The notes under the pieces: model-generated | What the model saw: only the letters and a program-made list of their open reading frames with translations | The model's database searches: none | Told to the model about the DNA's origin: nothing | In this document: positions 10,041 to 21,280 of the stretch, piece after piece | How the letters are laid out: each line of letters begins with the position of its first letter | Numbering within the stretch: the stretch's first letter is position 1 | Translations under genes and position numbers: made by a program | Assembly (NCBI RefSeq): GCF_902726565.1 | Contig: NZ_CACVAF010000012.1 | Coordinates: 62,001-126,000, forward strand | Source of the DNA: Yersinia vastinensis | GTDB taxonomy: Bacteria > Pseudomonadota > Gammaproteobacteria > Enterobacterales > Enterobacteriaceae | Direction of reading: 5' to 3' | DNA: 64,000 nucleotides

Positions 10041-10874
10041 TTATCCCTTCGCTGAAAGTGTTGCCTCGACGATACGCATCGCCTCGACAGTTTCTTTGAC
10101 ATCATGCACTCTGACAATTTGCGCGCCTTGCATTGCAGCAATAACAGCGCAAGCGACGCTCCCGATGACCCGCTGTTTTGGCGGGACATTCAATAGCTGG
10201 CCTACCATCGATTTTCGCGACATCCCCACCAAGAGTGGCAACCCAAAGTGGTGAAGTTCAGCCAGACGCGCCAATAATTGATAATTATGCGCCAGATTTT
10301 TACCGAAACCGAAGCCTGGGTCGAGTAACAATTTACTTTTTGCGATGCCAGCCGCAACACAACGTTCGATATGATACTCAAAGAACTGATTTACATCGGC
10401 CATTAAGTCATCGTAATGAGGAGACTGCTGCATACTTTGTGGTTGCCCTTGCATGTGCATCAGGCATACCGGCAGCCCAGCTTTTACTGCGGCGTCAAGC
10501 GCACCGGGTTCTTGCAAGGAGCGGATATCATTGATTAAGTGAGCGCCAGCACGGGCCGATTCGGTGATAACAGCAGCTTTTGACGTATCAACCGATAACC
10601 AAACATCAAAACGTTTTGCCAATGCCTCTACCACAGGCACTACTCGGTCAAGCTCTTCTTGCTCACTGACTTCAGCAGCCCCGGGGCGTGTGGATTCACC
10701 GCCAATATCAATCAGAGTAGCACCTTCAGATAACATCAGTTGAGCATGTTGCAGCGCTTTATCAAGATTATTGTGATGTCCGCCATCCGAAAACGAGTCT
10801 GGAGTGACATTCAAAATACCCATTACCTGTGGATGAGTGAGATCCAAAACACGATCTCTGGCCATTAATTTCAT
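10041..10874 (-). CDS. folP: Dihydropteroate synthase
   Basis: FolP condenses p-aminobenzoate with hydroxymethyl-dihydropterin diphosphate in folate synthesis and is the target of sulfonamides. The 277-residue TIM-barrel shows both pterin signature regions: GILNVTPDSFSDGG (about 20-32) and DIGGESTRPGAA (about 56-67). GFGFGKNLAHNYQLL and the C-terminal RVHDV lie further on. It is preceded by an ftsH terminator and followed closely by glmM, the E. coli ftsH-folP-glmM order. Confidence 0.97.
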   Translation of the reverse strand: MKLMARDRVLDLTHPQVMGILNVTPDSFSDGGHHNNLDKALQHAQLMLSEGATLIDIGGESTRPGAAEVSEQEELDRVVPVVEALAKRFDVWLSVDTSKAAVITESARAGAHLINDIRSLQEPGALDAAVKAGLPVCLMHMQGQPQSMQQSPHYDDLMADVNQFFEYHIERCVAAGIAKSKLLLDPGFGFGKNLAHNYQLLARLAELHHFGLPLLVGMSRKSMVGQLLNVPPKQRVIGSVACAVIAAMQGAQIVRVHDVKETVEAMRIVEATLSAKG

Positions 10875-10928
10875 GCAATAGCGCCTTAATGTGGTTATTT
10901 ACTTTGAATCTATACAACAGAAAAAGAA

Positions 10929-10952
10929 AAACCCCGAGCAAGCCCGGGGTTT
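10929..10952 (-). terminator. ftsH intrinsic terminator
   Basis: An AAACCCCG/CGGGGTTT stem with an eight-base loop is followed on the minus strand by TTTTTCTTTTTC. It lies 37 bases after ftsH and before folP, so most ftsH transcripts probably end here. Confidence 0.85.
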
Positions 10953-10989
10953 ATATTAATCACAACGCTTTTAGATGCCAACAGCAGAC

Positions 10990-12924
10990 TTACTTATCGC
11001 CCAACTGTTCTGACATTGTATTGCCTGGCGTTGGGGTACGCGGTTCATCAACCGGCGTAGGCGCTTTTGGCGTACTGTCGTTGTCAGATGATTTATTTTT
11101 GTTCGCATCATCCCAACCCGCTGGCGGGCGGACTTCTTTACGATTCATCAAATCATCAATCTGTGGTGCATCAATCGTTTCATACTTCATCAGCGCATCT
11201 TTCATGGAGTGCAATACATCCATGTTTTCCAACAGCAACTTACGTGCACGTTGGTAGTTACGCTCAATAAGTAATTTAACTTCCTGATCGATAATACGCG
11301 CGGTTTCATCGGACATATGCTTCGCTTTCGCGACAGAACGGCCAAGGAATACCTCACCCTCTTCTTCAGCATACAGCAACGGCCCCAATTTCTCGGAGAA
11401 GCCCCACTGTGTCACCATGTTACGCGCAATAGACGTAGCCACTTTGATATCATTTGATGCGCCGGTAGAGACTTTTTCCGGGCCGTAAATGATTTCTTCA
11501 GCAAGACGACCACCATACAAAGTGGAGATCTGGCTTTCCAGTTTCTGACGACTAGCACTGATAGCATCACCTTCCGGAAGGAAGAATGTCACACCCAATG
11601 CACGACCACGTGGAATAATGGTCACTTTATGTACTGGATCATGTTCAGGAACCAAACGACCGATAATCGCATGCCCTGCTTCATGGTATGCCGTAGATTC
11701 TTTCTGTGCTTCTGTCATTACCATGGAGCGACGTTCCGCACCCATCATAATTTTGTCTTTCGCTTTCTCAAACTCGACCATTGAAACGACGCGCTTGTTA
11801 CCGCGAGCAGCAAACAGTGCCGCTTCGTTTACCAGGTTAGCCAAGTCAGCACCAGAGAACCCTGGTGTACCACGAGCGATGACTGAAGCATCAATATCGA
11901 TATCTAGTGGCACGCGGCGCATGTGAACTTTCAGAATCTGTTCACGGCCACGGACATCCGGTAAACCAACGACAACCTGACGGTCGAAACGGCCTGGACG
12001 TAATAACGCTGGGTCAAGAACGTCTGGACGGTTGGTTGCTGCGATGACGATGATGCCTTCATTGCCTTCAAAGCCATCCATCTCAACCAACATTTGGTTC
12101 AGAGTCTGTTCGCGTTCATCGTGACCACCACCCAGACCAGCGCCACGCTGACGGCCTACCGCATCAATTTCATCAATAAAGATGATACAAGGTGCAGCTT
12201 TCTTCGCCTGTTCAAACATGTCACGGACACGGGATGCACCCACACCAACGAACATTTCTACGAAGTCAGAACCGGAAATAGTGAAGAATGGCACTTTAGC
12301 TTCACCTGCGATGGCTTTCGCCAGCAAGGTTTTACCGGTCCCCGGAGGACCAACCATCAACACGCCTTTCGGAATCTTACCGCCCAGTTTCTGGAAACGG
12401 CTTGGCTCGCGCAGGTATTCAACCAATTCACTGACTTCTTCTTTTGCTTCGTCGCAACCAGCAACATCAGCAAAAGAGGTTTTTATCTGATCTTCTGTCA
12501 GCATGCGAGCTTTGCTCTTGCCAAAGGACATAGCCCCTTTGCCGCCACCGCCCTGCATTTGACGCATAAAGAAGATCCAGACCCCAATCAGCAACAGCAT
12601 TGGGAACCAGGAAATAAAGATAGAAGCCAGCAAGCTCGGCTCTTCCGGTGGCTCGCCAACAACTTTCACATTTTTAGTCAATAAGGTATCTAACAGCTTT
12701 GGATCGTTGACCGGAATGAAAGTCGTATATTTGCTGTTATCTTTCTTACTAACGTTAATTTCACGTCCATTGATACGTGCTTCACGAACCTGTTCTTGGG
12801 TTACATCGGACATGAAAGTAGAGTAATCCACTCTACGGCCATTCGATTCGCTGGGTCCAAAGCTCTGGAATACAGACATCAGTACGACTGCAATAACTAA
12901 CCAGAGAATTAGGTTTTTCGCCAT
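10990..12924 (-). CDS. ftsH: ATP-dependent zinc metalloprotease FtsH
   Basis: FtsH is the membrane-anchored AAA+ protease that degrades LpxC, sigma-32 and misassembled membrane proteins; HflK/HflC, encoded later in this window, modulate it. From the ATG at 12924 the protein has 644 residues, the E. coli length; an in-frame TTG nine bases earlier would add MSD. Membrane segments lie at about 5-22 and 98-120 around a periplasmic domain. Next come Walker A GPPGTGKT (about 192), Walker [12 protein letters not shown], the second region of homology, and the zinc site HEAGH (about 414). It follows rlmE. Confidence 0.98.
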   Translation of the reverse strand: MAKNLILWLVIAVVLMSVFQSFGPSESNGRRVDYSTFMSDVTQEQVREARINGREINVSKKDNSKYTTFIPVNDPKLLDTLLTKNVKVVGEPPEEPSLLASIFISWFPMLLLIGVWIFFMRQMQGGGGKGAMSFGKSKARMLTEDQIKTSFADVAGCDEAKEEVSELVEYLREPSRFQKLGGKIPKGVLMVGPPGTGKTLLAKAIAGEAKVPFFTISGSDFVEMFVGVGASRVRDMFEQAKKAAPCIIFIDEIDAVGRQRGAGLGGGHDEREQTLNQMLVEMDGFEGNEGIIVIAATNRPDVLDPALLRPGRFDRQVVVGLPDVRGREQILKVHMRRVPLDIDIDASVIARGTPGFSGADLANLVNEAALFAARGNKRVVSMVEFEKAKDKIMMGAERRSMVMTEAQKESTAYHEAGHAIIGRLVPEHDPVHKVTIIPRGRALGVTFFLPEGDAISASRQKLESQISTLYGGRLAEEIIYGPEKVSTGASNDIKVATSIARNMVTQWGFSEKLGPLLYAEEEGEVFLGRSVAKAKHMSDETARIIDQEVKLLIERNYQRARKLLLENMDVLHSMKDALMKYETIDAPQIDDLMNRKEVRPPAGWDDANKNKSSDNDSTPKAPTPVDEPRTPTPGNTMSEQLGDK

Positions 12925-12980
12925 GTCACTCAAGGGATTAACCTCATATTACAACTGTGTTAACAAACAGCGTTAGGGTA

Positions 12981-13610
12981 CTACAGTTTCCGCCCTGTCG
13001 CTACAATGTACACTTCACGCGATCGCGCACGAGAAGCGTCTGGCTTACGAATCTTAACTTTCGTAAACAGGGAGCGAATTTCCCGTAGGTATTCATCAAA
13101 GCCATCTCCCTGGAACACCTTCACCAGGAAACTTCCGCCTGGTGCAAGTACATCACGACACATATCTAAAGCTAATTCAACCAGATACATTGATTTAGGT
13201 ATATCGACTGCCGGAGTACCACTCATATTCGGGGCCATATCAGACATGACCACCTGAACTTTTTTATCCCCAACACGCTCAAGTAAAGCTTTCAGGACCA
13301 GTTCATCACGAAAATCGCCCTGAAGGAAATCGACACCAACAATAGGATCCATTGGTAGAAGATCACATGCGATGATCCGCCCTTTACCGCCGATTTGGGT
13401 TACAACATATTGAGACCAACCACCAGGTGCGGCACCTAAATCCACCACGGTCATACCCGGTTTAAAAATTTTATCGCTCTGTTGTATTTCATCAAGTTTA
13501 AACCAGGCGCGAGAGCGTAGCCCCTTTTTCTGCGCCTGAATGACATATTTATCGCTAAAGTGTTCTTGTAACCAGCGACTGGAGCTAGCCGAACGCTTTT
13601 TATTAGACAT
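12981..13610 (-). CDS. rlmE: 23S rRNA 2'-O-methyltransferase (U2552)
   Basis: RlmE (FtsJ/RrmJ) methylates U2552 in the A-loop of 23S rRNA during late 50S assembly. The protein is 209 residues from the ATG at 13610, preceded by GGAAAAAGAG. The longer frame begins at a TTG and was not used. The SAM-binding motif [13 protein letters not shown] and the segments SDMAPNMSG and [13 protein letters not shown] carry residues of the K-D-K-E catalytic tetrad. The rlmE-ftsH pair is conserved with E. coli. Confidence 0.97.
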   Translation of the reverse strand: MSNKKRSASSSRWLQEHFSDKYVIQAQKKGLRSRAWFKLDEIQQSDKIFKPGMTVVDLGAAPGGWSQYVVTQIGGKGRIIACDLLPMDPIVGVDFLQGDFRDELVLKALLERVGDKKVQVVMSDMAPNMSGTPAVDIPKSMYLVELALDMCRDVLAPGGSFLVKVFQGDGFDEYLREIRSLFTKVKIRKPDASRARSREVYIVATGRKL

Positions 13611-13756
13611 CTCTTTTTCCAACTATCTTAATTAAGAGCCCGCGCATCTATTACTTAGCTCGCGTAAACTCCCTCTCGGCGTAGACCGATTTGGTGATAC
13701 ACATGAGATGGCGGTAGAATGAACCGTTTTCAATCCCAACTTAAGCAAAAAAGACG

Positions 13757-14050
13757 ATGAATCTGAATAACAAACAAAAACAGCACCTGAAAAGCTTGGC
13801 CCATCCGTTAAAACCAGTAGTCATGCTGGGCAATAACGGGTTAACCGAAGGGGTGCTGGCTGAAATCGAACAAACGCTGGAACATCATGAACTTATTAAG
13901 GTGAAGATCACTGCTGAAGAGCGTGAAACCAAAGCCCTAATTGCTGATGCCATCGTGCGTGAAACCGGTGCCGTTAACGTCCAAATTATCGGTAATATTT
14001 TAGTGCTCTATCGCCCAGCAAAAGAGCGCAAAATTATTTTACCGCGTTAA
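13757..14050 (+). CDS. yhbY: CRM-domain ribosome-associated RNA-binding protein YhbY
   Basis: This 97-residue single-domain CRM protein has the signature GxxG loop (LGNNGLTEGVLAEIEQTLEHHELIKVK, here broken only by spacing). YhbY associates with pre-50S particles in E. coli. It is divergent from rlmE and ends in a strong terminator, matching the E. coli arrangement. The start ATG at 13757 gives the family N-terminus MNLNNKQKQHLK. Confidence 0.95.
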   Translation: MNLNNKQKQHLKSLAHPLKPVVMLGNNGLTEGVLAEIEQTLEHHELIKVKITAEERETKALIADAIVRETGAVNVQIIGNILVLYRPAKERKIILPR

Positions 14051-14094
14051 TGACGCTTGTTTTAGAGAAAAGGTGCCATGCACTTTGTTCTGAT

Positions 14095-14116
14095 AAAAGG
14101 CCGCAAGCGGCCTTTT
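14095..14116 (+). terminator. yhbY terminator, possibly bidirectional
   Basis: A ten-base perfect stem, AAAAGGCCGC/GCGGCCTTTT, with a two-base loop is followed by ACTTTTCTTT on the plus strand. The minus strand also shows TTTTAT after the stem, so it may serve the convergent greA gene too. Confidence 0.85.
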
Positions 14117-14178
14117 ACTTTTCTTTACAACTTCATTTCTTATAAAAAATGTGTACTTAATCTTCAATTGAGCAAGTA

Positions 14179-14655
14179 TTACACATAATCTACATTAAGA
14201 ATTTCATATTCTACTTCGCCGCCTGGAGTACGAATAACAACCACGTCATCGACTTCTTTACCAATCAAGCCACGCGCAATTGGTGAATTAACCGAAATAA
14301 GATTTTGTTTAAAATCAGCTTCGTCATCACCCACAATCCGGTATTGCTGTTCTTCTTCAGTATCCACATTTAATACACGCACTGTGGCACCAAAAATAAC
14401 GCGGCCATTATTTGGCATTTTGGTGATATCAATCACCTGTGCATTAGAAAGCTTGGCTTCTATTTCTTGAATACGACCTTCACAAAACCCTTGTTGCTCG
14501 CGGGCTGCATGATATTCAGCATTTTCTTTTAAATCGCCATGTTCACGGGCATCAGCGATATCAGAAATAATTTTAGGCCGACGAACGCCCTTTAAATAAT
14601 CCAATTCTTCACGCAGTTTATCTGCGCCACGTACCGTCATCGGAATCTGTTTCAT
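14179..14655 (-). CDS. greA: Transcript cleavage factor GreA
   Basis: GreA enters the secondary channel of backtracked RNA polymerase and stimulates cleavage of the 3' RNA end. The protein is 158 residues, the E. coli length. The N-terminal coiled coil spans about residues 10-75 and carries the acidic tip in [14 protein letters not shown]. The FKBP-like C-terminal domain follows ([23 protein letters not shown]). The leader upstream holds a terminator-like hairpin, which suggests the attenuation and small leader RNA described for E. coli greA. Confidence 0.97.
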   Translation of the reverse strand: MKQIPMTVRGADKLREELDYLKGVRRPKIISDIADAREHGDLKENAEYHAAREQQGFCEGRIQEIEAKLSNAQVIDITKMPNNGRVIFGATVRVLNVDTEEEQQYRIVGDDEADFKQNLISVNSPIARGLIGKEVDDVVVIRTPGGEVEYEILNVDYV

Positions 14656-14685
14656 CTTTTAAATACCTCTAAATCTATCCTGTTC

Positions 14686-14726
14686 AAAAAACCGTCATCC
14701 TAACGTCTTCGAATGAAAATGCGGTT
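14686..14726 (-). promoter_or_regulatory. Terminator-like hairpin in the greA leader (GraL-like)
   Basis: The minus strand reads AACCG-CAT, a roughly 20-base loop, ATG-A-CGGTT and then TTTTTT, 31 bases before the greA start. This matches a leader terminator that could release short RNAs. E. coli greA produces GraL RNAs from a comparable leader terminator; equivalence is by position and shape only. Confidence 0.5.
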
Positions 14727-14914
14727 AGCCTGCTACCCTACCCGCCTCCAGGCGATAAACAAAAAAAATTCCCCCGGAGCCAAAACCCCAAGTCAGGATC
14801 AATTTTGCATTTTGATATGCATTTTAACGTAGAGTTCCTTTAGGGTCATCGTTTACTTTCGCCCTCGTTGCACCGTAGTATGGCAACACGTTATTCAGCA
14901 GTTATACCGAAATT

Positions 14915-16363
14915 ATGCATTTTTCACGAATTGTCAGTGGATTGGCCTGTGCTTTTGCTCTCAATATCAGCATATCTAACGCCAATGCGGCTCAGGTTGA
15001 GAATTACACACAATATCTGCCTGATGGGGCAAATCTTGCGTTAGTTGTACAAAAAATCGGGGCTACAACCCCCGTAATAGACTATCACGCCCAGCAAATG
15101 GCCTTACCTGCCAGTACGCAAAAAGTCCTGACTGCGCTGGCCGCATTGCTACAGCTTGGTCCTGATTTTCGTTTCAATACCACATTGGAAAGCCACGGTA
15201 CGATCACCGATGGCGTATTGCGTGGCAATTTAATTGCACGTTTTGATGGCGACCCCACTTTAACACGCCAGCAGTTGCGTAATATGGTAGCGACACTAAG
15301 AAAAGCAGGTGTAAAGCAAATAGCGGGCGATTTGATCATTGATACGTCAGTTTTTGCCAGTCATGACAAAGCCCCTGGTTGGCCATGGAACGATATGACA
15401 CAGTGCTTCAGCGCGCCACCGGCGGCAGCTATTGTCGATCGTAACTGCTTTTCCGTCTCTCTCTACAGCGCGCCGAATCCTGGTGACATGGCATTTATCC
15501 GAGTTGCCTCCTATTATCCAGTGCAGATGTTCAGTGAAGTTCGCACCTTAGCCAAAGGTTCACCTGACGCGCAATATTGCGAATTAGATGTCGTTCCCGG
15601 TGAATTAAATCGGTTTACATTGACCGGTTGCTTAACACAGCGTAGCGAACCTCTACCATTGGCTTTTGCTATACAAAATGGTGCCAGCTATGCCGGGGCT
15701 ATTTTGAAAGATGAGTTGAAGAAAGCAGAGATCCAAATTGATGGAAGTTTACGCCGTCAAACGACACCAAATGCCGCAGGAAATGTATTAGCGCAAGCTC
15801 AATCGGCACCGCTGCATGACTTACTGAAAATCATGCTGAAAAAATCTGACAATATGATTGCCGATACTGTGTTCAGGACTATTGGTCATCAACGTTTTGG
15901 GGTGCCAGGAACATGGCGTGCAGGTGCGGATGCTGTGCGTCAGGTTCTACGTCAGAAAGCCGGGGTTGATCTGGGGAACAGCATTGTTGTCGATGGCTCA
16001 GGTTTATCACGTCATAACCTAATTTCCCCGGCCACTATGATGCAGGCATTGCAGTATATTGCGCAGCATGATCAAGAGCTTAACTTTATCTCAATGCTGC
16101 CGTTATCAGGCTACGATGGTACATTACGTTATCGTGGTGGACTACATGAAGCGGGGGTTAATGGCAAAGTGTCAGCTAAAACCGGGGCACTACAAGGCGT
16201 GTATAATCTGGCTGGGTTCATTACCACCGCCAGTGGGCAACGCATGGCATTTGTCCAATTCTTATCAGGCTACGCTGTACCGCCTGAGGATCAAAAAAAT
16301 CGCCGGGCGCCTTTAGTACGTTTCGAAAGCCGCCTGTATAAAGACATTTATCAGAATAACTGA
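14915..16363 (+). CDS. dacB: D-alanyl-D-alanine carboxypeptidase/endopeptidase (PBP4)
   Basis: PBP4 is a periplasmic class C penicillin-binding protein that trims or cleaves peptidoglycan cross-links. The protein is 482 residues (E. coli 477), with a signal peptide cleaved around ANAAQ (about 26). The three active-site motifs are STQK (Ser67-Lys70), SDN (about 313) and KTG in SAKTGALQG (about 425). A large insertion domain separates the first two, as in the family. Unlike E. coli, two-component genes pmrA and pmrB follow only five bases downstream. Confidence 0.97.
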   Translation: MHFSRIVSGLACAFALNISISNANAAQVENYTQYLPDGANLALVVQKIGATTPVIDYHAQQMALPASTQKVLTALAALLQLGPDFRFNTTLESHGTITDGVLRGNLIARFDGDPTLTRQQLRNMVATLRKAGVKQIAGDLIIDTSVFASHDKAPGWPWNDMTQCFSAPPAAAIVDRNCFSVSLYSAPNPGDMAFIRVASYYPVQMFSEVRTLAKGSPDAQYCELDVVPGELNRFTLTGCLTQRSEPLPLAFAIQNGASYAGAILKDELKKAEIQIDGSLRRQTTPNAAGNVLAQAQSAPLHDLLKIMLKKSDNMIADTVFRTIGHQRFGVPGTWRAGADAVRQVLRQKAGVDLGNSIVVDGSGLSRHNLISPATMMQALQYIAQHDQELNFISMLPLSGYDGTLRYRGGLHEAGVNGKVSAKTGALQGVYNLAGFITTASGQRMAFVQFLSGYAVPPEDQKNRRAPLVRFESRLYKDIYQNN

Positions 16364-16368
16364 GAACG

Positions 16369-17028
16369 ATGAAACTACTGATTGTTGAAGACGATGAACT
16401 GTTGCAACAAGGAATAGCTATGGCGCTGACCAGCGGGGGCTATGCCTGTGATTGTGCAAGCACTGCGGCGCAAGCGCACAGTTTATTGCTGACCAGTCAG
16501 TACAGCATGGTTATCCTCGATCTCGGTTTACCTGATCAAGATGGTGCCGTATTGCTGCGCCAATGGCGCCGCCAAAATGTCACGCTACCGGTATTGATCC
16601 TTACCGCCCGTGATGCACTTGAAGACCGGGTTGATGGGCTAGATGCCGGTGCTGATGATTATCTGATAAAGCCTTTTGCACTTGCTGAGTTGCTAGCCCG
16701 TGTACGAGCATTAATTCGCCGCTATCAAGGCCAGAGTGACAATCTGGTGCGGCAAGATGACCTGAGTCTTAATCTATCAACACAGCAAGTGTGTTTGCAG
16801 GATCAACCGCTGGAAGTGACCCCTAAAGAATTTGCCATTCTCTCGCGGCTAATTATGCGGGCGGGTCAAACAGTCAATCGTGAAACACTGCAACAAGATC
16901 TCTACACTTGGAACGATGATCTCGGATCCAATACGCTGGAAGTGCATATCCATAATCTTCGGCGCAAATTGGGCAAAGATCGTATCAGAACAGTACGTGG
17001 TATAGGCTATCGACTGGAAACCCTATGA
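16369..17028 (+). CDS. pmrA: OmpR-family response regulator PmrA (BasR)
   Basis: PmrA activates lipid A modification genes (arn, eptA-type) in response to iron, acid or polymyxin in enterobacteria. The 219-residue protein has a receiver domain with acidic pocket E7-D8-D9, phospho-acceptor Asp51 (MVILDLGLPDQDG) and TARD/KPF motifs. A winged-helix domain follows (TPKEFAILSRL, LEVHIHNLRRKLG). By recollection it resembles E. coli BasR more than other regulators. It starts five bases after dacB and overlaps pmrB by ATGA. The specific name is a family-level inference. Confidence 0.88.
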   Translation: MKLLIVEDDELLQQGIAMALTSGGYACDCASTAAQAHSLLLTSQYSMVILDLGLPDQDGAVLLRQWRRQNVTLPVLILTARDALEDRVDGLDAGADDYLIKPFALAELLARVRALIRRYQGQSDNLVRQDDLSLNLSTQQVCLQDQPLEVTPKEFAILSRLIMRAGQTVNRETLQQDLYTWNDDLGSNTLEVHIHNLRRKLGKDRIRTVRGIGYRLETL

Positions 17029-18089
17029 TGATCAGTATGAGGCGGCGTCTCATTTTAATGCTGGCATTAATATTGCTGGCCACCCAATTGATCAGCGCAT
17101 TTTGGCTATGGCATGAAAGCCAAGAGCAAATCAGTTTTTTGGTCGATGAAACACTCAGTGCAAAAGTGCGTAATGAGCGCGTGGATACTGAAATAGCAGA
17201 AGCCATTGCCTCATTGCTTGCACCATCACTTATCATGATGACCATCAGCCTATTGCTCTCTTTCTGGGCGATCAGCTGGATTATCCGGCCGCTAGACCAG
17301 CTACAACAAAAATTGGCAGAGCGTTCGGCTGATAACCTCACTCCCGTCGTTGTTAACAGCGATATGCAAGAAATTGTCTCCGTCACCTCAACACTCAATC
17401 AGCTGTTATCTCGGCTGGCCAACACTATCCAACAAGAACGCCTGTTTACCGCCGATGCAGCACATGAACTGCGAACGCCACTTGCCGGTATCCGGCTCCA
17501 TCTTGAGCTAATGGAACAGCAAGGCATTGTCGAAAGTAAGCAACTGATTAGCCGCATTGATTTGTTGATACATACCATTGAACAATTGCTGATGTTGTCC
17601 AGAGCTGGGCAGAATTTTGCCAGCGGCCTTTATCAAACACTGGACTGGATTGAAAATGTAGTGCAGCCGTTACAAGAAGAACTTGAAGAAATGTGCGCCC
17701 TTCGCCAGCAAACTCTGCAGTGGGTACTTCCTCCCCATGCATCAACTCAGGGTGATGCCACATTACTACGTTTGATGCTGCGCAATTTGGTCGAAAATGC
17801 CCACCGCTATAGCCCTGTAGGTAGCCAAATTTCAGTCAACCTCTCCACACAAATGCAAGGTACTGTGCTGCAAGTTATTGATGAAGGGCCAGGAATAAAG
17901 CAGGAACAGGCGGGAGAACTAACCCAAGCATTTCGCCGTATGGACCAGCGTTATGGAGGCAGTGGCTTAGGACTGAACATTGTTATCCGTATTGTCCAGT
18001 TACATCAGGGTAGGCTAACACTGGAGAACCGCCCCGAACGTGCAGGATTAATAGCACAATGTTGGATACCGACGACAACGCATACCTAA
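17025..18089 (+). CDS. pmrB: Sensor histidine kinase PmrB (BasS)
   Basis: This is the cognate sensor of pmrA; its start overlaps the pmrA stop. The 354-residue protein has two membrane segments (about 9-29 and 64-84) flanking a short periplasmic loop. The loop carries two ExxE motifs, E31-S-Q-E34 and E56-I-A-E59, which correspond to the ferric-iron-sensing motifs of Salmonella PmrB. A HAMP-like linker follows. The kinase core has the H-box AAHELRTPLAG (about 147), the N-box NLVENAHRYSP, G1 DEGPGI and G2 GGSGLGLNI. In-frame ATGs at codons 2 and 5 are alternative starts. Confidence 0.88.
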   Translation: MMISMRRRLILMLALILLATQLISAFWLWHESQEQISFLVDETLSAKVRNERVDTEIAEAIASLLAPSLIMMTISLLLSFWAISWIIRPLDQLQQKLAERSADNLTPVVVNSDMQEIVSVTSTLNQLLSRLANTIQQERLFTADAAHELRTPLAGIRLHLELMEQQGIVESKQLISRIDLLIHTIEQLLMLSRAGQNFASGLYQTLDWIENVVQPLQEELEEMCALRQQTLQWVLPPHASTQGDATLLRLMLRNLVENAHRYSPVGSQISVNLSTQMQGTVLQVIDEGPGIKQEQAGELTQAFRRMDQRYGGSGLGLNIVIRIVQLHQGRLTLENRPERAGLIAQCWIPTTTHT

Positions 18090-18124
18090 CAGCCTCTTAT
18101 TCAAAAGAGTGGCTCATCAAACAA

Positions 18125-18150
18125 AAGGGCCACCACGAATGGCAGCCCTT
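18125..18150 (-). terminator. Terminator between obgE and pmrB
   Basis: AAGGGC and CCA arms pair with TGG and GCCCTT around a CGAA loop, and TTTTGTTT follows on the minus strand. It ends the obgE transcript and could also block convergent pmrB readthrough. Confidence 0.7.
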
Positions 18151-18182
18151 ATTCAAATCAGATTTTACTAACAACGGGTGAC

Positions 18183-19355
<1,173 letters not shown>

Positions 19356-19371
19356 TTACTTTCTCCGTAAA

Positions 19372-20346
19372 TCATTCACCAGGCTGCTGCTTTTGCAGAG
19401 CAACCTGGTTTATTTCTGTCCGACGTGGCCACCAACGGTGCCCAATTGCGGAAAACATTGCACCTGCCACTACCACGAATGCGCCGATGTATCCCACAAC
19501 GTTGAGGGAAGGAGCGGCAAACATATCTGGCCAGGCCAGCGCCAATAAAATTGAAAAAAACAAGGTAAACAGCGGCGTCAATGTGACGAGTGCGCTAACC
19601 TGCGCTGCCTGCCAACGTGCCATAGCTTCCGCCAAAGCACCGTAGCCAACCAAGGTGTTAACCCCACAGAACAGTAAACAAGCGAGCTGCCATCCATTTA
19701 GCTGAAAAATAACGGCCGGCTTCGCTAGTGGGAACAATGCTATTGCACATAAAGTGTACAACAATAATAAGATTTGTTGCGATGCCATACGCCTTAATAG
19801 CACCTTCTGGGCGACGCCATAACTGACCCAGACAACCGCTGCGCAGACGCCCAATGCCACACCAAGAGTGTAATCAGTCAGACGGGTAAAGATTTCATGC
19901 AAACTGGTGTTAAAAAATAACAGCAGCCCACAAATCAGCATACCCGCGCCAATAACTTGGGTGATGCGCATCCGCTCCTTTAAAATCAGTACACTGGCAA
20001 CCATCATCCCAACTGGCGAGAGTTGCCCGATAACCTGAGATGTCGTCGGACTAAGATATTGTAATGATGAGCTGAAGAAGATGAAATTCCCCAGCAAGCC
20101 ACAGGTCGCAATAATCAGTAAGATTAACCAGCGACGTTGGCGAAAAAGTTTAAGTGAGGGCAACTGACGACGCGAAGCCAGAATAATCCCCAAGCCGATA
20201 GCCGCCATCGTGAAGCGATACCAAACAATGGTATAAGGCTCCATGACCTCGAGCACTTGCTTCATTGCAATCGGCAAGGCACCCCAGAATACGGCAGTGG
20301 TTAGTGCCAAGAAAATACCTAAACCAGCCTGCTGCTTCGTATCCAT
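19372..20346 (-). CDS. yhbE: EamA/DMT-family inner-membrane transporter YhbE
   Basis: This 324-residue protein belongs to the drug/metabolite transporter superfamily. It contains two EamA repeats of five predicted membrane helices each (for example IFLALTTAVFWGALPIAMK and the closing LNVVGYIGAFVVVAGAMF). The substrate is unknown. Its position between rpmA and obgE identifies it as YhbE. A strong terminator lies between rpmA and yhbE, so its expression may depend on readthrough or a local promoter. Confidence 0.93.
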   Translation of the reverse strand: MDTKQQAGLGIFLALTTAVFWGALPIAMKQVLEVMEPYTIVWYRFTMAAIGLGIILASRRQLPSLKLFRQRRWLILLIIATCGLLGNFIFFSSSLQYLSPTTSQVIGQLSPVGMMVASVLILKERMRITQVIGAGMLICGLLLFFNTSLHEIFTRLTDYTLGVALGVCAAVVWVSYGVAQKVLLRRMASQQILLLLYTLCAIALFPLAKPAVIFQLNGWQLACLLFCGVNTLVGYGALAEAMARWQAAQVSALVTLTPLFTLFFSILLALAWPDMFAAPSLNVVGYIGAFVVVAGAMFSAIGHRWWPRRTEINQVALQKQQPGE

Positions 20347-20375
20347 TTTTTACCAGGGGGGTTAACCCAGAAATG

Positions 20376-20407
20376 TAAAAAGCCCCGCAACGAAATTGCA
20401 GGGCTTA
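20376..20407 (-). terminator. rpmA intrinsic terminator
   Basis: The minus strand reads AAGCCCTGCAA, a five-base loop, TTGCGGGGCTT and then TTT. It lies 26 bases after the rpmA stop and before yhbE, separating the ribosomal genes from the yhbE-obgE part. Confidence 0.85.
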
Positions 20408-20432
20408 CATCTATTTACAGGACGCGAAAAAC

Positions 20433-20690
<258 letters not shown>

Positions 20691-20709
20691 TTATCCGCTC
20701 TCCTAAATC

Positions 20710-21078
<369 letters not shown>

Positions 21079-21094
21079 TCACAATAGGGCGCGA

Positions 21095-21123
21095 ATTCTA
21101 CGCAAAAATGTTGTGAATGACAA
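21095..21123 (-). promoter_or_regulatory. Candidate sigma-70 promoter for rplU-rpmA
   Basis: The minus strand reads TTGTCA, 17 bases, TAGAAT, a near-consensus pair at ideal spacing, about 75 bases upstream of the rplU ATG. The -10 box is followed by a GC-rich stretch (TCGCGCCC), typical of stringently controlled promoters. Confidence 0.7.
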
Positions 21124-21280
21124 GTATATAATCAGCACAAGAGAAGAAAAAAAGCACAGTTTCTTACATCTCGTTTATTTGCTGGATTTTTCAAGTACAA
21201 TCATAGTCTCAGGGAACGTCATGTAATAATGTGGGCGGTAATCTCATCGCAGTTAAAGAGAAAAACAGCTGAATATAACA

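Noticed and set aside
12094-12684. Plus-strand 196-codon open frame inside ftsH
   Set aside because: Antisense shadow of a highly conserved gene; no family resemblance.
12925-13622. Upstream TTG starts for ftsH (12933) and rlmE (13622)
   Set aside because: The downstream ATGs give E. coli-length proteins; for rlmE the ribosome binding site also fits the ATG better.
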